Under the pieces are notes generated by a model. The model made no database searches. It was not told the origin of the DNA and worked only from the letters and a program-made list of their open reading frames with translations. A program made the position numbers and the translations under genes. A stretch of 64,000 nucleotides of DNA from Actinopolymorpha cephalotaxi. Lineage in GTDB: Bacteria > Actinomycetota > Actinomycetes > Propionibacteriales > Actinopolymorphaceae. The stretch covers positions 4,052,850 through 4,116,849 of the forward strand of contig NZ_JACBZA010000001.1 of NCBI RefSeq assembly GCF_013408535.1. Direction: 5' to 3'. Below, in pieces: positions 14,177-30,257 of the stretch (its first letter is position 1; each line of letters starts with the position of its first letter).

Positions 14177-14550
14177 TAGCTCTTCTCCTTCTTGGCGCCG
14201 TAAAGGCTGCGGGCCTGCTTGCGACCCTTCACACCCTGGGTGTCGAGAGAGCCGCGAACGATCTTGTAACGGACACCGGGGAGGTCCGCCACCCGGCCAC
14301 CACGCACGAGCACCATCGAGTGCTCCTGGAGGTTGTGGCCGACGCCGGGGATGTAGGCCGTGACCTCGATCTGGCTGGTCAGCCGCACACGGGCGACCTT
14401 GCGCAGAGCGGAGTTGGGCTTACGGGGAGTGGTGGTGTAGACGCGCATGCACACGCCACGCCGCTGGGGCGAACCCTTGAGCGCCGGCGTCTTGTTCTTG
14501 GACACCTTGTCCTTGCGGCCCTTGCGGACCAACTGCTGGATCGTGGGCAC
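14176..14550 (-). CDS. rpsL: 30S ribosomal protein S12 with substitutions at both streptomycin positions
   Basis: S12 lines the decoding centre and controls translational accuracy. The 124-residue protein starts [15 protein letters not shown] and is otherwise typical of actinobacteria. Counting from Met1, position 43 is Arg ([13 protein letters not shown], codon CGT) instead of the nearly universal Lys. Position 88 is Ala ([12 protein letters not shown], codon GCG) instead of Lys. These are the classical streptomycin-resistance sites (K42/K87 in E. coli numbering without Met). Residue 35 is Met rather than Thr and residue 70 is Val. The methylthiolated Asp89 is kept. First gene of the str operon. 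Confidence 0.97.
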   Translation of the reverse strand: MPTIQQLVRKGRKDKVSKNKTPALKGSPQRRGVCMRVYTTTPRKPNSALRKVARVRLTSQIEVTAYIPGVGHNLQEHSMVLVRGGRVADLPGVRYKIVRGSLDTQGVKGRKQARSLYGAKKEKS

Positions 14551-14766
14551 CGCGTCGTTCCCTCTTCTGCTCGGTGGACTGTCTCTCCGGTGTGACTGTC
14601 TTCGCGGCGGCGACGTCTCTTGGGCTCACCGCGCGACCCCCGCGGTCGGGTGTGTCGCCGCGGGGCCCAGTCGCCGAGATCGCCTCGAACGACGGGATCT
14701 GAAGACCTCACGCACACCCGTCAAGGGCACACATGAATGCCCAGCTACAGCCAGGCACGAGGTCGA
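14551..14766 (-). promoter_or_regulatory. 5-prime leader of the str operon
   Basis: About 210 bases of leader precede rpsL. At 14634-14657 lies a 24-bp element identical to 9885-9908 in the rpsJ leader; it forms a CGACC/GGTCG hairpin with a GCGGG loop. No gene is recognised here. The shared element is the main reason to regard the leader as regulatory. Confidence 0.6.
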
Positions 14767-14795
14767 ACATTACCCGCATGGCCCTGGAAGGTCAA
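14767..14795 (-). promoter_or_regulatory. Predicted sigma-70-type promoter of the str operon
   Basis: The -35 box TTGACC (14790-14795) and -10 box TAATGT (14767-14772) are separated by exactly 17 bases on the minus strand, and the predicted start is near 14760. This is one of the best promoter matches in the window. Confidence 0.75.
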
Positions 14796-15142
14796 AACGG
14801 ATCGTTCCCGGCCCCGTCGCACACCCTACACACCCCGGGAATGTTACGCGTCACGCGCCGCGCCGGGCCGACCGGCCCCTTGCTCCCCCGGGAGACCGGT
14901 CCTCCGCTCCCCGGCGGACAGGCCCTCGCTCCCCCGGCGGACCGACTGGAGCGCGGGCCGGGCCCGAACCGGCTGCAACCGGTCGGGGCGGCCTGCCGGA
15001 CACGTCGCCGGACGCGCGTCGCGGGCGGTCGTCCGGCCCGTCGCCGAGCCCGGACGCCGCCCGCGACGTCACGCTGGATGGTTCTGCTGCTGCGGTCCGG
15101 GCGAACCCGGGTCAACCGGGCCGACCCCGCCGGTACCCGGAC
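14796..15142. other. Intergenic GC-rich stretch between rpoC and the rpsL promoter
   Basis: About 350 bases with no supported gene. The open frames here are continuations of antisense shadows. Several GGTCCGGG/CCCGGACC-type inverted repeats occur near 15094-15142, adjoining the rpoC terminator. Nothing else is recognised. Confidence 0.5.
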
Positions 15143-15186
15143 CGATCCACCCGACCCGGCCGGCAGGGGCCGAGTCGGGTGGATCG
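15143..15186 (-). terminator. Terminator of the rpoBC operon
   Basis: A perfect 13-bp inverted repeat, CGATCCACCCGAC (15143-15155) with GTCGGGTGGATCG (15174-15186), contains an inner CGGCC/GGCCG stem. It begins 15 bases downstream of the rpoC stop codon. Confidence 0.8.
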
Positions 15187-15200
15187 GACGGATCGAACCG

Positions 15201-19079
<3,879 letters not shown>

Positions 19080-19131
19080 TGTGTTCTCGAACCCCTTAGT
19101 TGTTGAAGGCCTACTCAGATTCGGGGTGAGC

Positions 19132-19161
19132 GGGTGCGGTCCGGATCAACGGACCGCACCC
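19132..19161 (-). other. Perfect hairpin between rpoB and rpoC
   Basis: GGGTGCGGTCCG (19132-19143) pairs perfectly with CGGACCGCACCC (19150-19161) around a 6-base loop. It lies eight bases after the rpoB stop. It could be a leaky terminator or an RNA processing/stability element setting the rpoB:rpoC ratio. The structure is seen; the function is inferred. Confidence 0.65.
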
Positions 19162-19169
19162 ACACTTCC

Positions 19170-22667
<3,498 letters not shown>

Positions 22668-22761
22668 GAGGGGTCCTTCCGAGGCTTGCGGACTCGTCTC
22701 TCACATGCCGGACCGACCTCAGGGGGAACCCAGGCACGGTCGGAAGGCAGGGCAAAGCGAC

Positions 22762-22790
22762 AGTGTAGCCCGCTGGCGCACTGCTGTCTA
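22762..22790 (-). promoter_or_regulatory. Predicted promoter of rpoBC
   Basis: The -35 box TAGACA (22785-22790), a 17-base spacer and the -10 box TACACT (22762-22767) lie on the minus strand. The start is predicted near 22755, giving an 88-base leader. The rest of the 290-base gap to the upstream gene shows no supported coding sequence. Confidence 0.7.
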
Positions 22791-22957
22791 GTACCTCGGA
22801 TTACGCGGAGAATTTGCCGCCGAAGCTCCATCGCCATCGGCGAACCTCTTGCGCGGCCAGCCCCCGCACGGCCTCTCCGGAAGCATGGACCGAGCACGGG
22901 GCCGAGTCAAGGAGGTGACGTGGGGTTCGGTGATCTTTCCCGGGACGAACCGGCAGA

Positions 22958-23560
22958 TCACAGGCCCTTCATCCCGCTGACCAGCCACCGGTCGCCCACC
23001 CGGCGCATGGTCATCCGGACGCGGTTGAGGTCGGTACGGGGCTCGGCCGCGCGGTTGCTGGTCGTGGTCTGGTTGACGTACAGCAGCGTGACCACCTGGT
23101 CGGGGGTGGCGGACACCACCGACACCGACCGGACCTCCGCGACCACGACCGCGTGGGTCTGCGTCGCGGTCGGCCTGACCAGACTCGTGGCGGTCTGGGT
23201 GTACTTGTCCCGGAAGTCGCCGGTCAGCAGGGCCCGGGACCGGCCGAAGTCCGCGTCCAGGTGGCGGTAGTCGTAGCCGAGTACGACCTGGGCCGCGGTC
23301 CGGGCGGCGCCGGAGGCTCCGGTCCGGGCGGACTCCACCTCGCCCGCCACCTTCGCGCGGTAGCCGAGAGCCGCGGTGGCAGCGAGTACGACGGCCACGG
23401 TGCCGGCGAGGACGGCGACCGGCCAGGTGCGCCGGCGGCGCGTCGCCTTCGCGCTGGCCGCCGTGGTGCCGGCTGCCTCGGCCCCGGGTTGCGCCCCGGC
23501 CTGCTCGGGCGGGCTCACGTCGACTGCGTTCGGGTCCGTCACGTTCGTTTCCACGCTCAT
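22958..23560 (-). CDS. Mce-associated membrane protein (distal)
   Basis: Mce-associated (Mas) protein, 200 aa. A cytoplasmic Pro/Ala/Glu-rich N-terminus of about 45 residues ends in RRRR. One transmembrane helix follows (VAVLAGTVAVVLAATAALGY, about 48-67), then an external domain resembling the SnoaL/NTF2-like fold of Mas proteins. Such proteins are thought to stabilise Mce complexes at the cell surface. The ATG at 23560 is chosen over a longer arginine-rich frame. Last gene of the mce operon and paralogous in layout to the preceding gene. Confidence 0.85.
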   Translation of the reverse strand: MSVETNVTDPNAVDVSPPEQAGAQPGAEAAGTTAASAKATRRRRTWPVAVLAGTVAVVLAATAALGYRAKVAGEVESARTGASGAARTAAQVVLGYDYRHLDADFGRSRALLTGDFRDKYTQTATSLVRPTATQTHAVVVAEVRSVSVVSATPDQVVTLLYVNQTTTSNRAAEPRTDLNRVRMTMRRVGDRWLVSGMKGL

Positions 23561-23624
23561 CGTTCGGTACTCCCGCTCTCCCCGTTCCCTGATCTCACCC
23601 GCGCTCCCCCGCTCCCCTCGGCAC

Positions 23625-24230
23625 TCAGCCGACGAACTGCAGCTCGACCACCCGCCAGCCCGCCTTCTCCCGGCTGAGGTCGAGCTGGAGGCGGTACGTC
23701 CGGAGCTCGGGCCTGTCGGCACCGACGTGCGTCACCTCGGCGTCGGCGACGACCAGCACCCGGGCGGAGTCCTGGTCGAGGCTGGTGATCCCGGCCTCGA
23801 GGATCTGCCCCCGCGAGACGGTGCGGTTCTGGGTGACCAGGGTCCGCAGCTGTTTCGACGCGTGGGAGTACTGGCTGTGGAAGTCGCCCGCGGCGAGGTT
23901 CAGCACCTCTCCCGACTGCCGGTCGAACTTCCGGTAGTCGACGGTGGTGAAGTCGGCCACGAGCTGCCGGGCCGTGTGCAGCGCCTGCGCACGGGAGCGG
24001 TCCTCCTGTCGGGCGGCGAGCACCCGGTGGCCGAGGAAGCCGGCGGCCACCAGGCCGGCGAGGAGCAGCGCAGCCAGTACGGCGAGCGCCGGGCCGGGTG
24101 ACCGCGGCCGCGCCGGGCCGTCGTCCGTCCGGCTCCCCTCCGCCGGGCCGTCGTGGCCCGGGTGGGCTGGGTGGACTGTATGGCGGGTGTCGGCCGCTTC
24201 GTCCGGTGTCTCGTCCAGCACGTTCGTCAT
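23625..24230 (-). CDS. Mce-associated membrane protein (proximal)
   Basis: Second Mas-type protein, 201 aa. It has an acidic/His-rich cytoplasmic start, one transmembrane helix (LAVLAALLLAGLVAAGFLGH, about 51-70) and a roughly 130-residue outer domain ending KAGWRVVELQFVG. The ATG at 24230 overlaps the mceF stop (ATGA). An upstream GTG at 24257 has a better AAGGAG spacing and would add nine residues (VAVDRTDDA), so the exact start is open. It probably pairs with the downstream paralog in the Mce assembly. Confidence 0.85.
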   Translation of the reverse strand: MTNVLDETPDEAADTRHTVHPAHPGHDGPAEGSRTDDGPARPRSPGPALAVLAALLLAGLVAAGFLGHRVLAARQEDRSRAQALHTARQLVADFTTVDYRKFDRQSGEVLNLAAGDFHSQYSHASKQLRTLVTQNRTVSRGQILEAGITSLDQDSARVLVVADAEVTHVGADRPELRTYRLQLDLSREKAGWRVVELQFVG

Positions 24231-25594
24231 CGCGTCATCGGTCCGATCAACAGCCACTTCCACGACTCCTTTCCGAAGGCACGTTGCTCTCCCCCGAGTG
24301 AGCCGATCCGGGCCGGCTCTCCCCCTGGGAGCCGGACCACTCCGGTCGACGGGTCGTACGCCGCCGGGCGTACCCCCGACCGCCCGGACCCTGACTGCCC
24401 GGCACCTGACTGCCCGGCCAATGACTGCCCGGCACCTGACTGCGGTCCTCCCGGCTGCGGAGCCCGCGGAGCCTGCGGCCCACCTCCGCTCGCTCCCGGA
24501 GCGTTCTGGGCACCGCGCTCGGTGGTCGTGGGGTCGGTGCACCGCGCGTCGGTGTTCACCGGTGTCGGCCCCAGCTCCTGCGGGCTTCGCCGCCTCGTCC
24601 CCTGGTAGCCCTTGCGGCAGGACCCGGGCGACGTCGCGAGCTGGAGCCCGAAGTGCGCGGTGTAGTGGTCCGTGCCGGGGTCGCGGGCGACGACGGTGTA
24701 GCCGCCGCGGACGACATACGGGTAGAGGATCAGTGCCTGCTGGATCCCCCGCAGCCGGACCCGGACGAGTTGCCCGGTGCTCGCGAGGTTGGCGAGGAGT
24801 ACGGGCACGTCGCCGGCGTTCTCGTCCACCAGCCCCTGCACCTGCTCGGCGGTCAGGACGCCGGAGGCGAGCACCTCCCGCACGTCCGGGTCCGCCTCGA
24901 CCAGGGTGTCGGACAGGTCGGCGAGGTCGCCGGCGAAGCTCCGGATCGCGCTGCCGGAGTCCCGCTGGGTGTCGAGGACGGTTCCGCCGCGGTCGATCAG
25001 GTCGACGGTCTGGGCGAGGTTGGCGTCGGCGGTCTCGACCAGGGCGTTGCCGGCGTCGACCAGCCGGCCGAGATCCGGGCCGGTGCCGGCGAACGCGGTC
25101 CCGAGCTCGTCCAGGACCGTGACCAGATCCTTCTTCGGCACCGACGACGCGAGCCGGTCCAGGTCGAGCAGCAACGTCGTCGTGGGCAGCGGCGTGCGGG
25201 TGTCGGCGCGGGCTATTCGGGTGCCCTCGCGCAGGTACGGTTCCCCACGCCGCCGGGGCTGCAGGTCGACGTACTGCTCGCCGATCGCCGAGCGGTTGGC
25301 GACCACGGCGAGGGTGTCGGCGGGTACGCGGGTGCCGGCGTCGAGGGTGAGCGCCACGTCGACACCGGACCTGGTGGGGCGCAGCCGGTCGACCCGGCCG
25401 ACGGCGACGCCGCGGTAGGTGACCTCCGCCCCGGTGAAGATCCCGCCGGCGTCGCCGAAGTCGGCATGCACGACGTACGTCCCGCCGAGCAGCGACCGGC
25501 CGAGCCCGGCGTACCTGATGCCGGCTACGGCAGTGCCCACCAGCGTCAGCGCCAGGAACACCACCAGCTGGATCCGGACGGTGCGGGTGATCAC
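24227..25594 (-). CDS. mceF: Mce family protein F
   Basis: Sixth Mce subunit, 455 aa, substrate-binding component of the actinobacterial lipid importer. One N-terminal helix (QLVVFLALTLVGTAVAGIRY) anchors it. The MCE/MlaD domain follows (GTYVVHADFGDAGGIFTGAE through IGEQYVDLQP), then a helical region and a conserved TDHYTAHFG segment. The last 120 residues are Gln/Ser/Gly/Pro-rich. They include a 5-residue repeat (QSGAG, QSLAG, QSGAG, QSGSG) encoded by 15-bp tandem repeats at about 24391-24440. The start overlaps mceE by four bases. Confidence 0.9.
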   Translation of the reverse strand: MITRTVRIQLVVFLALTLVGTAVAGIRYAGLGRSLLGGTYVVHADFGDAGGIFTGAEVTYRGVAVGRVDRLRPTRSGVDVALTLDAGTRVPADTLAVVANRSAIGEQYVDLQPRRRGEPYLREGTRIARADTRTPLPTTTLLLDLDRLASSVPKKDLVTVLDELGTAFAGTGPDLGRLVDAGNALVETADANLAQTVDLIDRGGTVLDTQRDSGSAIRSFAGDLADLSDTLVEADPDVREVLASGVLTAEQVQGLVDENAGDVPVLLANLASTGQLVRVRLRGIQQALILYPYVVRGGYTVVARDPGTDHYTAHFGLQLATSPGSCRKGYQGTRRRSPQELGPTPVNTDARCTDPTTTERGAQNAPGASGGGPQAPRAPQPGGPQSGAGQSLAGQSGAGQSGSGRSGVRPAAYDPSTGVVRLPGGEPARIGSLGGEQRAFGKESWKWLLIGPMTR

Positions 25595-26910
25595 AGCACA
25601 CCTCCGATCAGCAGGCGGCCGAGGTTCGGGTCGTAGGCGGGTGCGACGTACGCGGCGCCGTTCGCACAGGTCAGCGGGGGCAGGCAGCCCGGCGCCGGGC
25701 TCTTCGGGTGCGGGGCCGGCAGCGTCGGCAGGGACGTCGGCAGCGAGGTCGGCAGCGCCGTCGGCAGGGGGACCGTGGGCAGCGCCGTCGGGACCGGCAC
25801 GGTCGGCAGGGCGGTGGGCGCCTTCGTGGGGAGCGGGACGCGGGGCAGCGGCGGCAGCGGCGGCACCGGCAGCGGCGTACGACCGGTCAGCAGGTCCTGC
25901 AGGTCGAGGTCGAGGGTGAGCTGGAGGTTGGTGTAGTCGCCTGCGACCGCGTTCGCCGTCGCGTCGGAGAACGGATAGGTGAACAGCAGTTGCAGCGACT
26001 TCGGCAGGCTGTCCCCCGCGCGGGCCAGCTCGGTGAGGATCGGGTCCAGCGCCCGCAGGTTCGCCAGCAGGTCCTCGCGGGACGCGACGATCACCCGCGC
26101 GCCGACGTCGCCGAGCCGGGACAGCTCCACCAGCATCCGGGTGAGGTCCCGGCGCTGGTCGGCGAGCACCTTCAGGGCGGCCGGCAGCTGATCCACCGCG
26201 GCGGCCAGCGTCGTCTTCTGCGCGGCCAGCGACGCGGACAGCCGGTCCAGGTTCTCGATCGCCCGGGTGATCTCCTGCTTGTGGGCGTCGAGTTGGCCGA
26301 GGAAGGTGTTCAGGTTGGCCAGCAGCCGGCGTACGTCCGGTTCACGGCCCGACATCGCCTTGTTCAGCTCGACCTCGATGGTCTTCAGCTGGGCCACGCC
26401 GCCGCCGTTGAGCAGCAGCGACAGCGCCGAGAGCACCTCCTCGACCTCGACGTCGCGGCCGGTGCGGGCGAGCGGGATCACGTCGCCGTCGCCGAGCCGT
26501 CCGTACCCGGCCTGGCCGGCGGGCGGCGACAGGGAGACGAACTTCTCCCCGAGCAGGCTGGTCTGGCGGATCCGCGCGGTCGCGTTGTCGGGCAGCCGCA
26601 CCGTCCGGGCGAGCCGGAGCCGCACGTCGGCGGTGTAGCCGTCCAGGTGGATCTTCTCCACCTCGCCGACCGTGACGTCGTCCACCTTGACCGCCGAGCG
26701 GGGTACCAGGTCGAGCACGTCCCGGAACCGCACCGTCACCTCGTAGGCGTTTCCCCCCGCTGCCCCGCCCCCGGGAAGGGGCAGGTCGTAGACGGTGAAG
26801 CCGCAGCCGGTGAGCAGGACGCCGGCGAGAAGGAGTACGGCGGTCCGGCGTACGGTCGCGAACCCTCCGGACCGGCCGAGCCGGGCAGGGGCGGCGGGCG
26901 CGGCGCTCAT
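25591..26910 (-). CDS. mceE: Mce family lipoprotein E
   Basis: Fifth Mce subunit and the lipoprotein of the set (LprK/MceE type), 439 aa. The signal peptide ends in a clear lipobox LLTGC with Cys36 as lipid-attachment site. The MCE domain follows (YEVTVRFRDVLDLVPRSAVK, then TSLLGEKFVSL) and a long helical region. The C-terminus is a Pro/Thr/Leu repeat region (PTALPTVP-type) before a short cysteine-containing end. It overlaps mceD and mceF by four bases each, so translation is probably coupled. Confidence 0.92.
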   Translation of the reverse strand: MSAAPAAPARLGRSGGFATVRRTAVLLLAGVLLTGCGFTVYDLPLPGGGAAGGNAYEVTVRFRDVLDLVPRSAVKVDDVTVGEVEKIHLDGYTADVRLRLARTVRLPDNATARIRQTSLLGEKFVSLSPPAGQAGYGRLGDGDVIPLARTGRDVEVEEVLSALSLLLNGGGVAQLKTIEVELNKAMSGREPDVRRLLANLNTFLGQLDAHKQEITRAIENLDRLSASLAAQKTTLAAAVDQLPAALKVLADQRRDLTRMLVELSRLGDVGARVIVASREDLLANLRALDPILTELARAGDSLPKSLQLLFTYPFSDATANAVAGDYTNLQLTLDLDLQDLLTGRTPLPVPPLPPLPRVPLPTKAPTALPTVPVPTALPTVPLPTALPTSLPTSLPTLPAPHPKSPAPGCLPPLTCANGAAYVAPAYDPNLGRLLIGGVL

Positions 26911-28178
26911 CGGAGGATCCCGCCGAGGGTGCGGTCACTGGCCGGCGCGGGCTGCCCGGCCGGGCCCGTTCCCGCCGGGCCCGTTCCGGCCGTGCCGTCT
27001 GCCGCCGGGCCGCCCGGCACCTGCGGCAACGGCAGGTCGTCGAGGACCTTGGTCAGGTCGTCGCACACCGATTTCGGCTGACCGGACTGGCGCAGCAGCG
27101 CGCACAGGTAGGCGCCGGGGTCGTCGGTCTGGGCGAAGTTGTTGCGCGTGTCCAGCGTGCCCGTACGCGGGTTGTAGGTGTGGTCGAGGTTGGACAGGGC
27201 CACCGGCGCGGTGTCCAGCACCTCGCGCAGGGCGTCCTGTTGCCGTACGAGCGTCTTCGACAGCTCGGTGAGCCCGTGCACGTTGGCCCGCACCTCGGCG
27301 CGGTTGTCCCGCACGAACGCCGCCACGTCGGTGAGGGCGGCGGCGAGCTGGGCGAGGGCGGCCCGCAGGTCGCCCCGCTCCCCCGCGAGCTGGTCCGCGA
27401 CGCCGGCCAGGTCGGTGTTGAACGCCCGGACCTGCGTGTCGCTCTCCGCCAGCGCGCCGGTGAACTTCTGCAGCTGCCGTACGGTCGCGAACAGGTCCTG
27501 CCGCCCGCCGGACAGCGTCTGCGTCGCGTCGGCGAGGTCGCCGATCGTGGAGTGCACCTTCCCGCCCTGCCCGCGCAGGTTGTCCGCGCCGACGGTGAGC
27601 AGCCGAGACAGCGAGCCGTTCCGGTTGGCACCGTTCGGGCCGAGGGCCACCGTCAGGTCGTCCAGGCTCCGGTAGATGCGGTCGAGCTCGACGGGTACGG
27701 CGGTGCGCGGGAGCGCGATCTCGGCGCCGTCGGCAAGGGTGGGGCCGCCACGGTAGACCGGGGTGAGCTGGACGTACCGGTCGCTGACCAGCGACGGCGA
27801 GATCACCACCGCCCGGGCGCCGGCGGGCACCTTCTGCTTCGCGTCGTACGACATCGTCACCTGCACCGAGGTGCCCTCCGGGCGAACCTGGTCCACCCGG
27901 CCCACCGGAACGCCGAGGATGCGTACGTCGGAGCCGGCGTAGAGGCCGACCGTACGCGGGAAGTGCGCCACCAGGTGTCTGCGCGGCGACTCCGGCCACA
28001 CCGCGTAGGTGAGCCCGGCCACGGCGGCCAGGGCGAGTACGACGGCGACGGCCCGGCCGCGGGTCCGGGTCCACTCCCACCCGCGCTTCGGTGTCCGCGC
28101 CGTACGCGCCGTCGTACGCCCTGTTGCCCGCACTGCCGCCCGCACTGTGGCACGCAGCCTGGTGAGCACGCGGATCAT
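26907..28178 (-). CDS. mceD: Mce family protein D
   Basis: Fourth Mce subunit, 423 aa. The ATG at 28178 (MIRVLTRLRATVRA) is used because it overlaps the mceC stop (ATGA); an upstream extension adds only arginine-rich shadow sequence. A basic cytoplasmic tail of about 45 residues precedes a transmembrane helix (VAVVLALAAVAGLTYAVW). The MCE domain follows (VGLYAGSDVRILGVPVGRVD, SLVSDRYVQLTPVYRGGP), then a long coiled/helical part. The C-terminus is Gly/Pro/Ala-rich. Confidence 0.92.
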   Translation of the reverse strand: MIRVLTRLRATVRAAVRATGRTTARTARTPKRGWEWTRTRGRAVAVVLALAAVAGLTYAVWPESPRRHLVAHFPRTVGLYAGSDVRILGVPVGRVDQVRPEGTSVQVTMSYDAKQKVPAGARAVVISPSLVSDRYVQLTPVYRGGPTLADGAEIALPRTAVPVELDRIYRSLDDLTVALGPNGANRNGSLSRLLTVGADNLRGQGGKVHSTIGDLADATQTLSGGRQDLFATVRQLQKFTGALAESDTQVRAFNTDLAGVADQLAGERGDLRAALAQLAAALTDVAAFVRDNRAEVRANVHGLTELSKTLVRQQDALREVLDTAPVALSNLDHTYNPRTGTLDTRNNFAQTDDPGAYLCALLRQSGQPKSVCDDLTKVLDDLPLPQVPGGPAADGTAGTGPAGTGPAGQPAPASDRTLGGILR

Positions 28179-29161
28179 CGGCCGCCTCCGGGGAGCCGGG
28201 GTGCGGCGGGAAGCGGCACCAGGTTGGGGATGTAGGTGTCGAACCACGGCCCGGTGCCCAGGGTGTTGGTGAACACCCGCAGGAACGGCGCCAGCAGCCG
28301 GATGCTCCGGTCCAGGCTGTCCTGGTTGGCGCGGAGCATGCCGACCACGGACGCCAGCCGCTTCAGCGCCGGCTCCAGCCGGGCCTGGTTGTCCGCCACC
28401 AGGCCGCTGATCTGCGCCGACAGCTCCTGCGCGGTGACCAGCAGCTGGTGGATCAGCGCCCGCCGGGCGCGCACCTCGCGCAGCACCAGGTCGCCGTCGC
28501 GGACCAGCGCGACGAGTTCGGTGTCCCGGTCGGCGAGGACCCGGGACACCTGGTTGGCGTGCGCGAGCAGCCGGTGCAGTTCCTCATCCCGCGAGGCGAT
28601 GGTGCGCGACAGCCGGGACAGGCCGTCCAGTGAGCCGCGGACCTCTGCCGGCGTGCCCGCGAACGTCGTGCTCAGCGTGTCCAGCGCGGTGGCGAGCTGG
28701 GCGGTGTCGATCCGGCCGGTGGTGGTGGCGAGGTCGCCGAACGCCTCGACCACGTCGTACGGCGAGACCGTGCGCGACTGCGGGATCTCCGTCGCCGGGT
28801 CCAGCCTGCCCGGCCCCGACGGCACCAGGGAGAGGTACTTGCGGCCGAGGAGGGTACGGATCCGGATCGCCGCGCCGGTCTCGCGCCCGAGCCGCACCCG
28901 GTCGTCGGTGATCCGGAACTCCACCCGCACGTGCGACCCGGCGAGTTCGACCGCGCGGACGTGCCCGACCTTCACTCCCGCGACCCGGACCTCGTCGTCG
29001 GCCCGGAGCCCGCCGGCCTCCCCGAACCGCGCGGCGTACGTCGTACCACCGCCGATCAGCGGCAGGTCGGCGGCGTGGAACGCGACGTAGACCAGCGCGG
29101 CGAGCACGAGCAGGCCCACCGTGCCGACGGTGGTGTAGTAGCGCGGCGTCCGTGACCTCAT
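28175..29161 (-). CDS. mceC: Mce family protein C
   Basis: Third Mce subunit, 328 aa. A membrane helix (VGTVGLLVLAALVYVAFH) is followed by the MCE domain (TTYAARFGEAGGLRADDEVR, then LLGRKYLSLVPSGPG) and a helical tail that ends at PRLPGGGR without a low-complexity extension. The ATG at 29161 has GAGGTG six bases upstream and is preferred to the GTG at 29170, which lacks room for a ribosome-binding site. It overlaps mceD by four bases. Confidence 0.9.
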   Translation of the reverse strand: MRSRTPRYYTTVGTVGLLVLAALVYVAFHAADLPLIGGGTTYAARFGEAGGLRADDEVRVAGVKVGHVRAVELAGSHVRVEFRITDDRVRLGRETGAAIRIRTLLGRKYLSLVPSGPGRLDPATEIPQSRTVSPYDVVEAFGDLATTTGRIDTAQLATALDTLSTTFAGTPAEVRGSLDGLSRLSRTIASRDEELHRLLAHANQVSRVLADRDTELVALVRDGDLVLREVRARRALIHQLLVTAQELSAQISGLVADNQARLEPALKRLASVVGMLRANQDSLDRSIRLLAPFLRVFTNTLGTGPWFDTYIPNLVPLPAAPRLPGGGR

Positions 29162-29171
29162 CGCCGGCACC

Positions 29172-30257
29172 TCATCGCTGACACCTCGCGTCGGTGACGT
29201 GCAGGCCAGCCCGCGGAAGCGCCTGACCCGACGGCAGCACGATCCGGCCGTCGAAGTCGCACAGGTAGAAGTTGAACCACGAGCCGTACGTCGCGGTCCT
29301 CGTCAGCTGGTCGAGCTTGCCGGGCATCCGCCGCAGGGTGCGCTGCACGAGGGCGGAGTTGTCGTCCAGGGTGCCCGCCACCCGGCCGAGCTGGGTGACG
29401 TCGGTACGCAGGTCCGGTCGGGCGTCGCGCAGGAGTCCCGCGGTCTGCCGGTTGAGCGCGACGATCGAGCCCAGCGAGTCGCCGATGGCCTTGCGGTCCT
29501 CGGCCAGCCCGGACACGAACCGCTGCAGCTGCACCACCAGGTCGGACAGCTTCTGGTCGCGCTTCGCAACGGTGGCCAGCACGGTGTCGAGGTGGTCGAT
29601 CAGGTCGCCGATCACCTTGTCCCGGTCGGCGAGGGTGCTGGTGAGGGACGCGGTGTGCGCGAGCAGGCTCTCCACCGTTCCGCCCTCGCCCTGCAGCACC
29701 TGGATGATCTCGTACGCCAGCTGGTTGACGTCCTGCGGCGAGAGTGCGGCGAACAGCGGCTTGAAGCCGTCGAAGAGCACGGTCAGGTCCAGTGCAGGGC
29801 GGGTCTGGGCGACCGGGATGGTGCCGCCCGCCGGCAGCGGTGCGGCGCCGCCCGCTCCCTCCGTCAACGCGACGTAGCGCTGCCCGACCAGGTTGCGGAA
29901 CCGCAGGGTCGCCAGGACGCTGCGGGCGAGCACCTGGTCCGCGGCGACGGTGAACGTCAGCCGGGCCAGCGCGCCGTCGCCGCCGCGCCCGGGCAGCACG
30001 TCGATCGCGCGCACCTCGCCGACCCGGACGCCGGCGATGCGTACGTCGTCGCCCTTCTCCACGCCGGTCACGTCGGTGAACACCGCGTGGTACTCCCGGG
30101 TGGCGCCGAGCCCGACGTTGGCGATGGTGACCGCCAGCAGTGCGGTGGCCAGCGTGGTCACGGTGACGAACACGGCGAGCTTGGCCGCCGCGGCCGCCGT
30201 CGTCCGGTCGGACATCTTCGAGCGGATCCGCGCGCGGCGCGGGAACGATCGGCTCAT
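29172..30257 (-). CDS. mceB: Mce family protein B
   Basis: Second Mce subunit, 361 aa, starting MSRSFPRRARIRSKMSD at an ATG that overlaps the mceA stop (ATGA). A membrane helix (KLAVFVTVTTLATALLAVTI) is followed by the MCE domain (YHAVFTDVTGVEKGDDVRIA, then LVGQRYVALTEG). A long helical segment and a C-terminal part with two cysteines (YLCDF and DARCQR) follow. The layout is typical of MceB. In the complex it contributes one of six MCE rings/needles that move lipid through the envelope (known of the family). Confidence 0.9.
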   Translation of the reverse strand: MSRSFPRRARIRSKMSDRTTAAAAAKLAVFVTVTTLATALLAVTIANVGLGATREYHAVFTDVTGVEKGDDVRIAGVRVGEVRAIDVLPGRGGDGALARLTFTVAADQVLARSVLATLRFRNLVGQRYVALTEGAGGAAPLPAGGTIPVAQTRPALDLTVLFDGFKPLFAALSPQDVNQLAYEIIQVLQGEGGTVESLLAHTASLTSTLADRDKVIGDLIDHLDTVLATVAKRDQKLSDLVVQLQRFVSGLAEDRKAIGDSLGSIVALNRQTAGLLRDARPDLRTDVTQLGRVAGTLDDNSALVQRTLRRMPGKLDQLTRTATYGSWFNFYLCDFDGRIVLPSGQALPRAGLHVTDARCQR

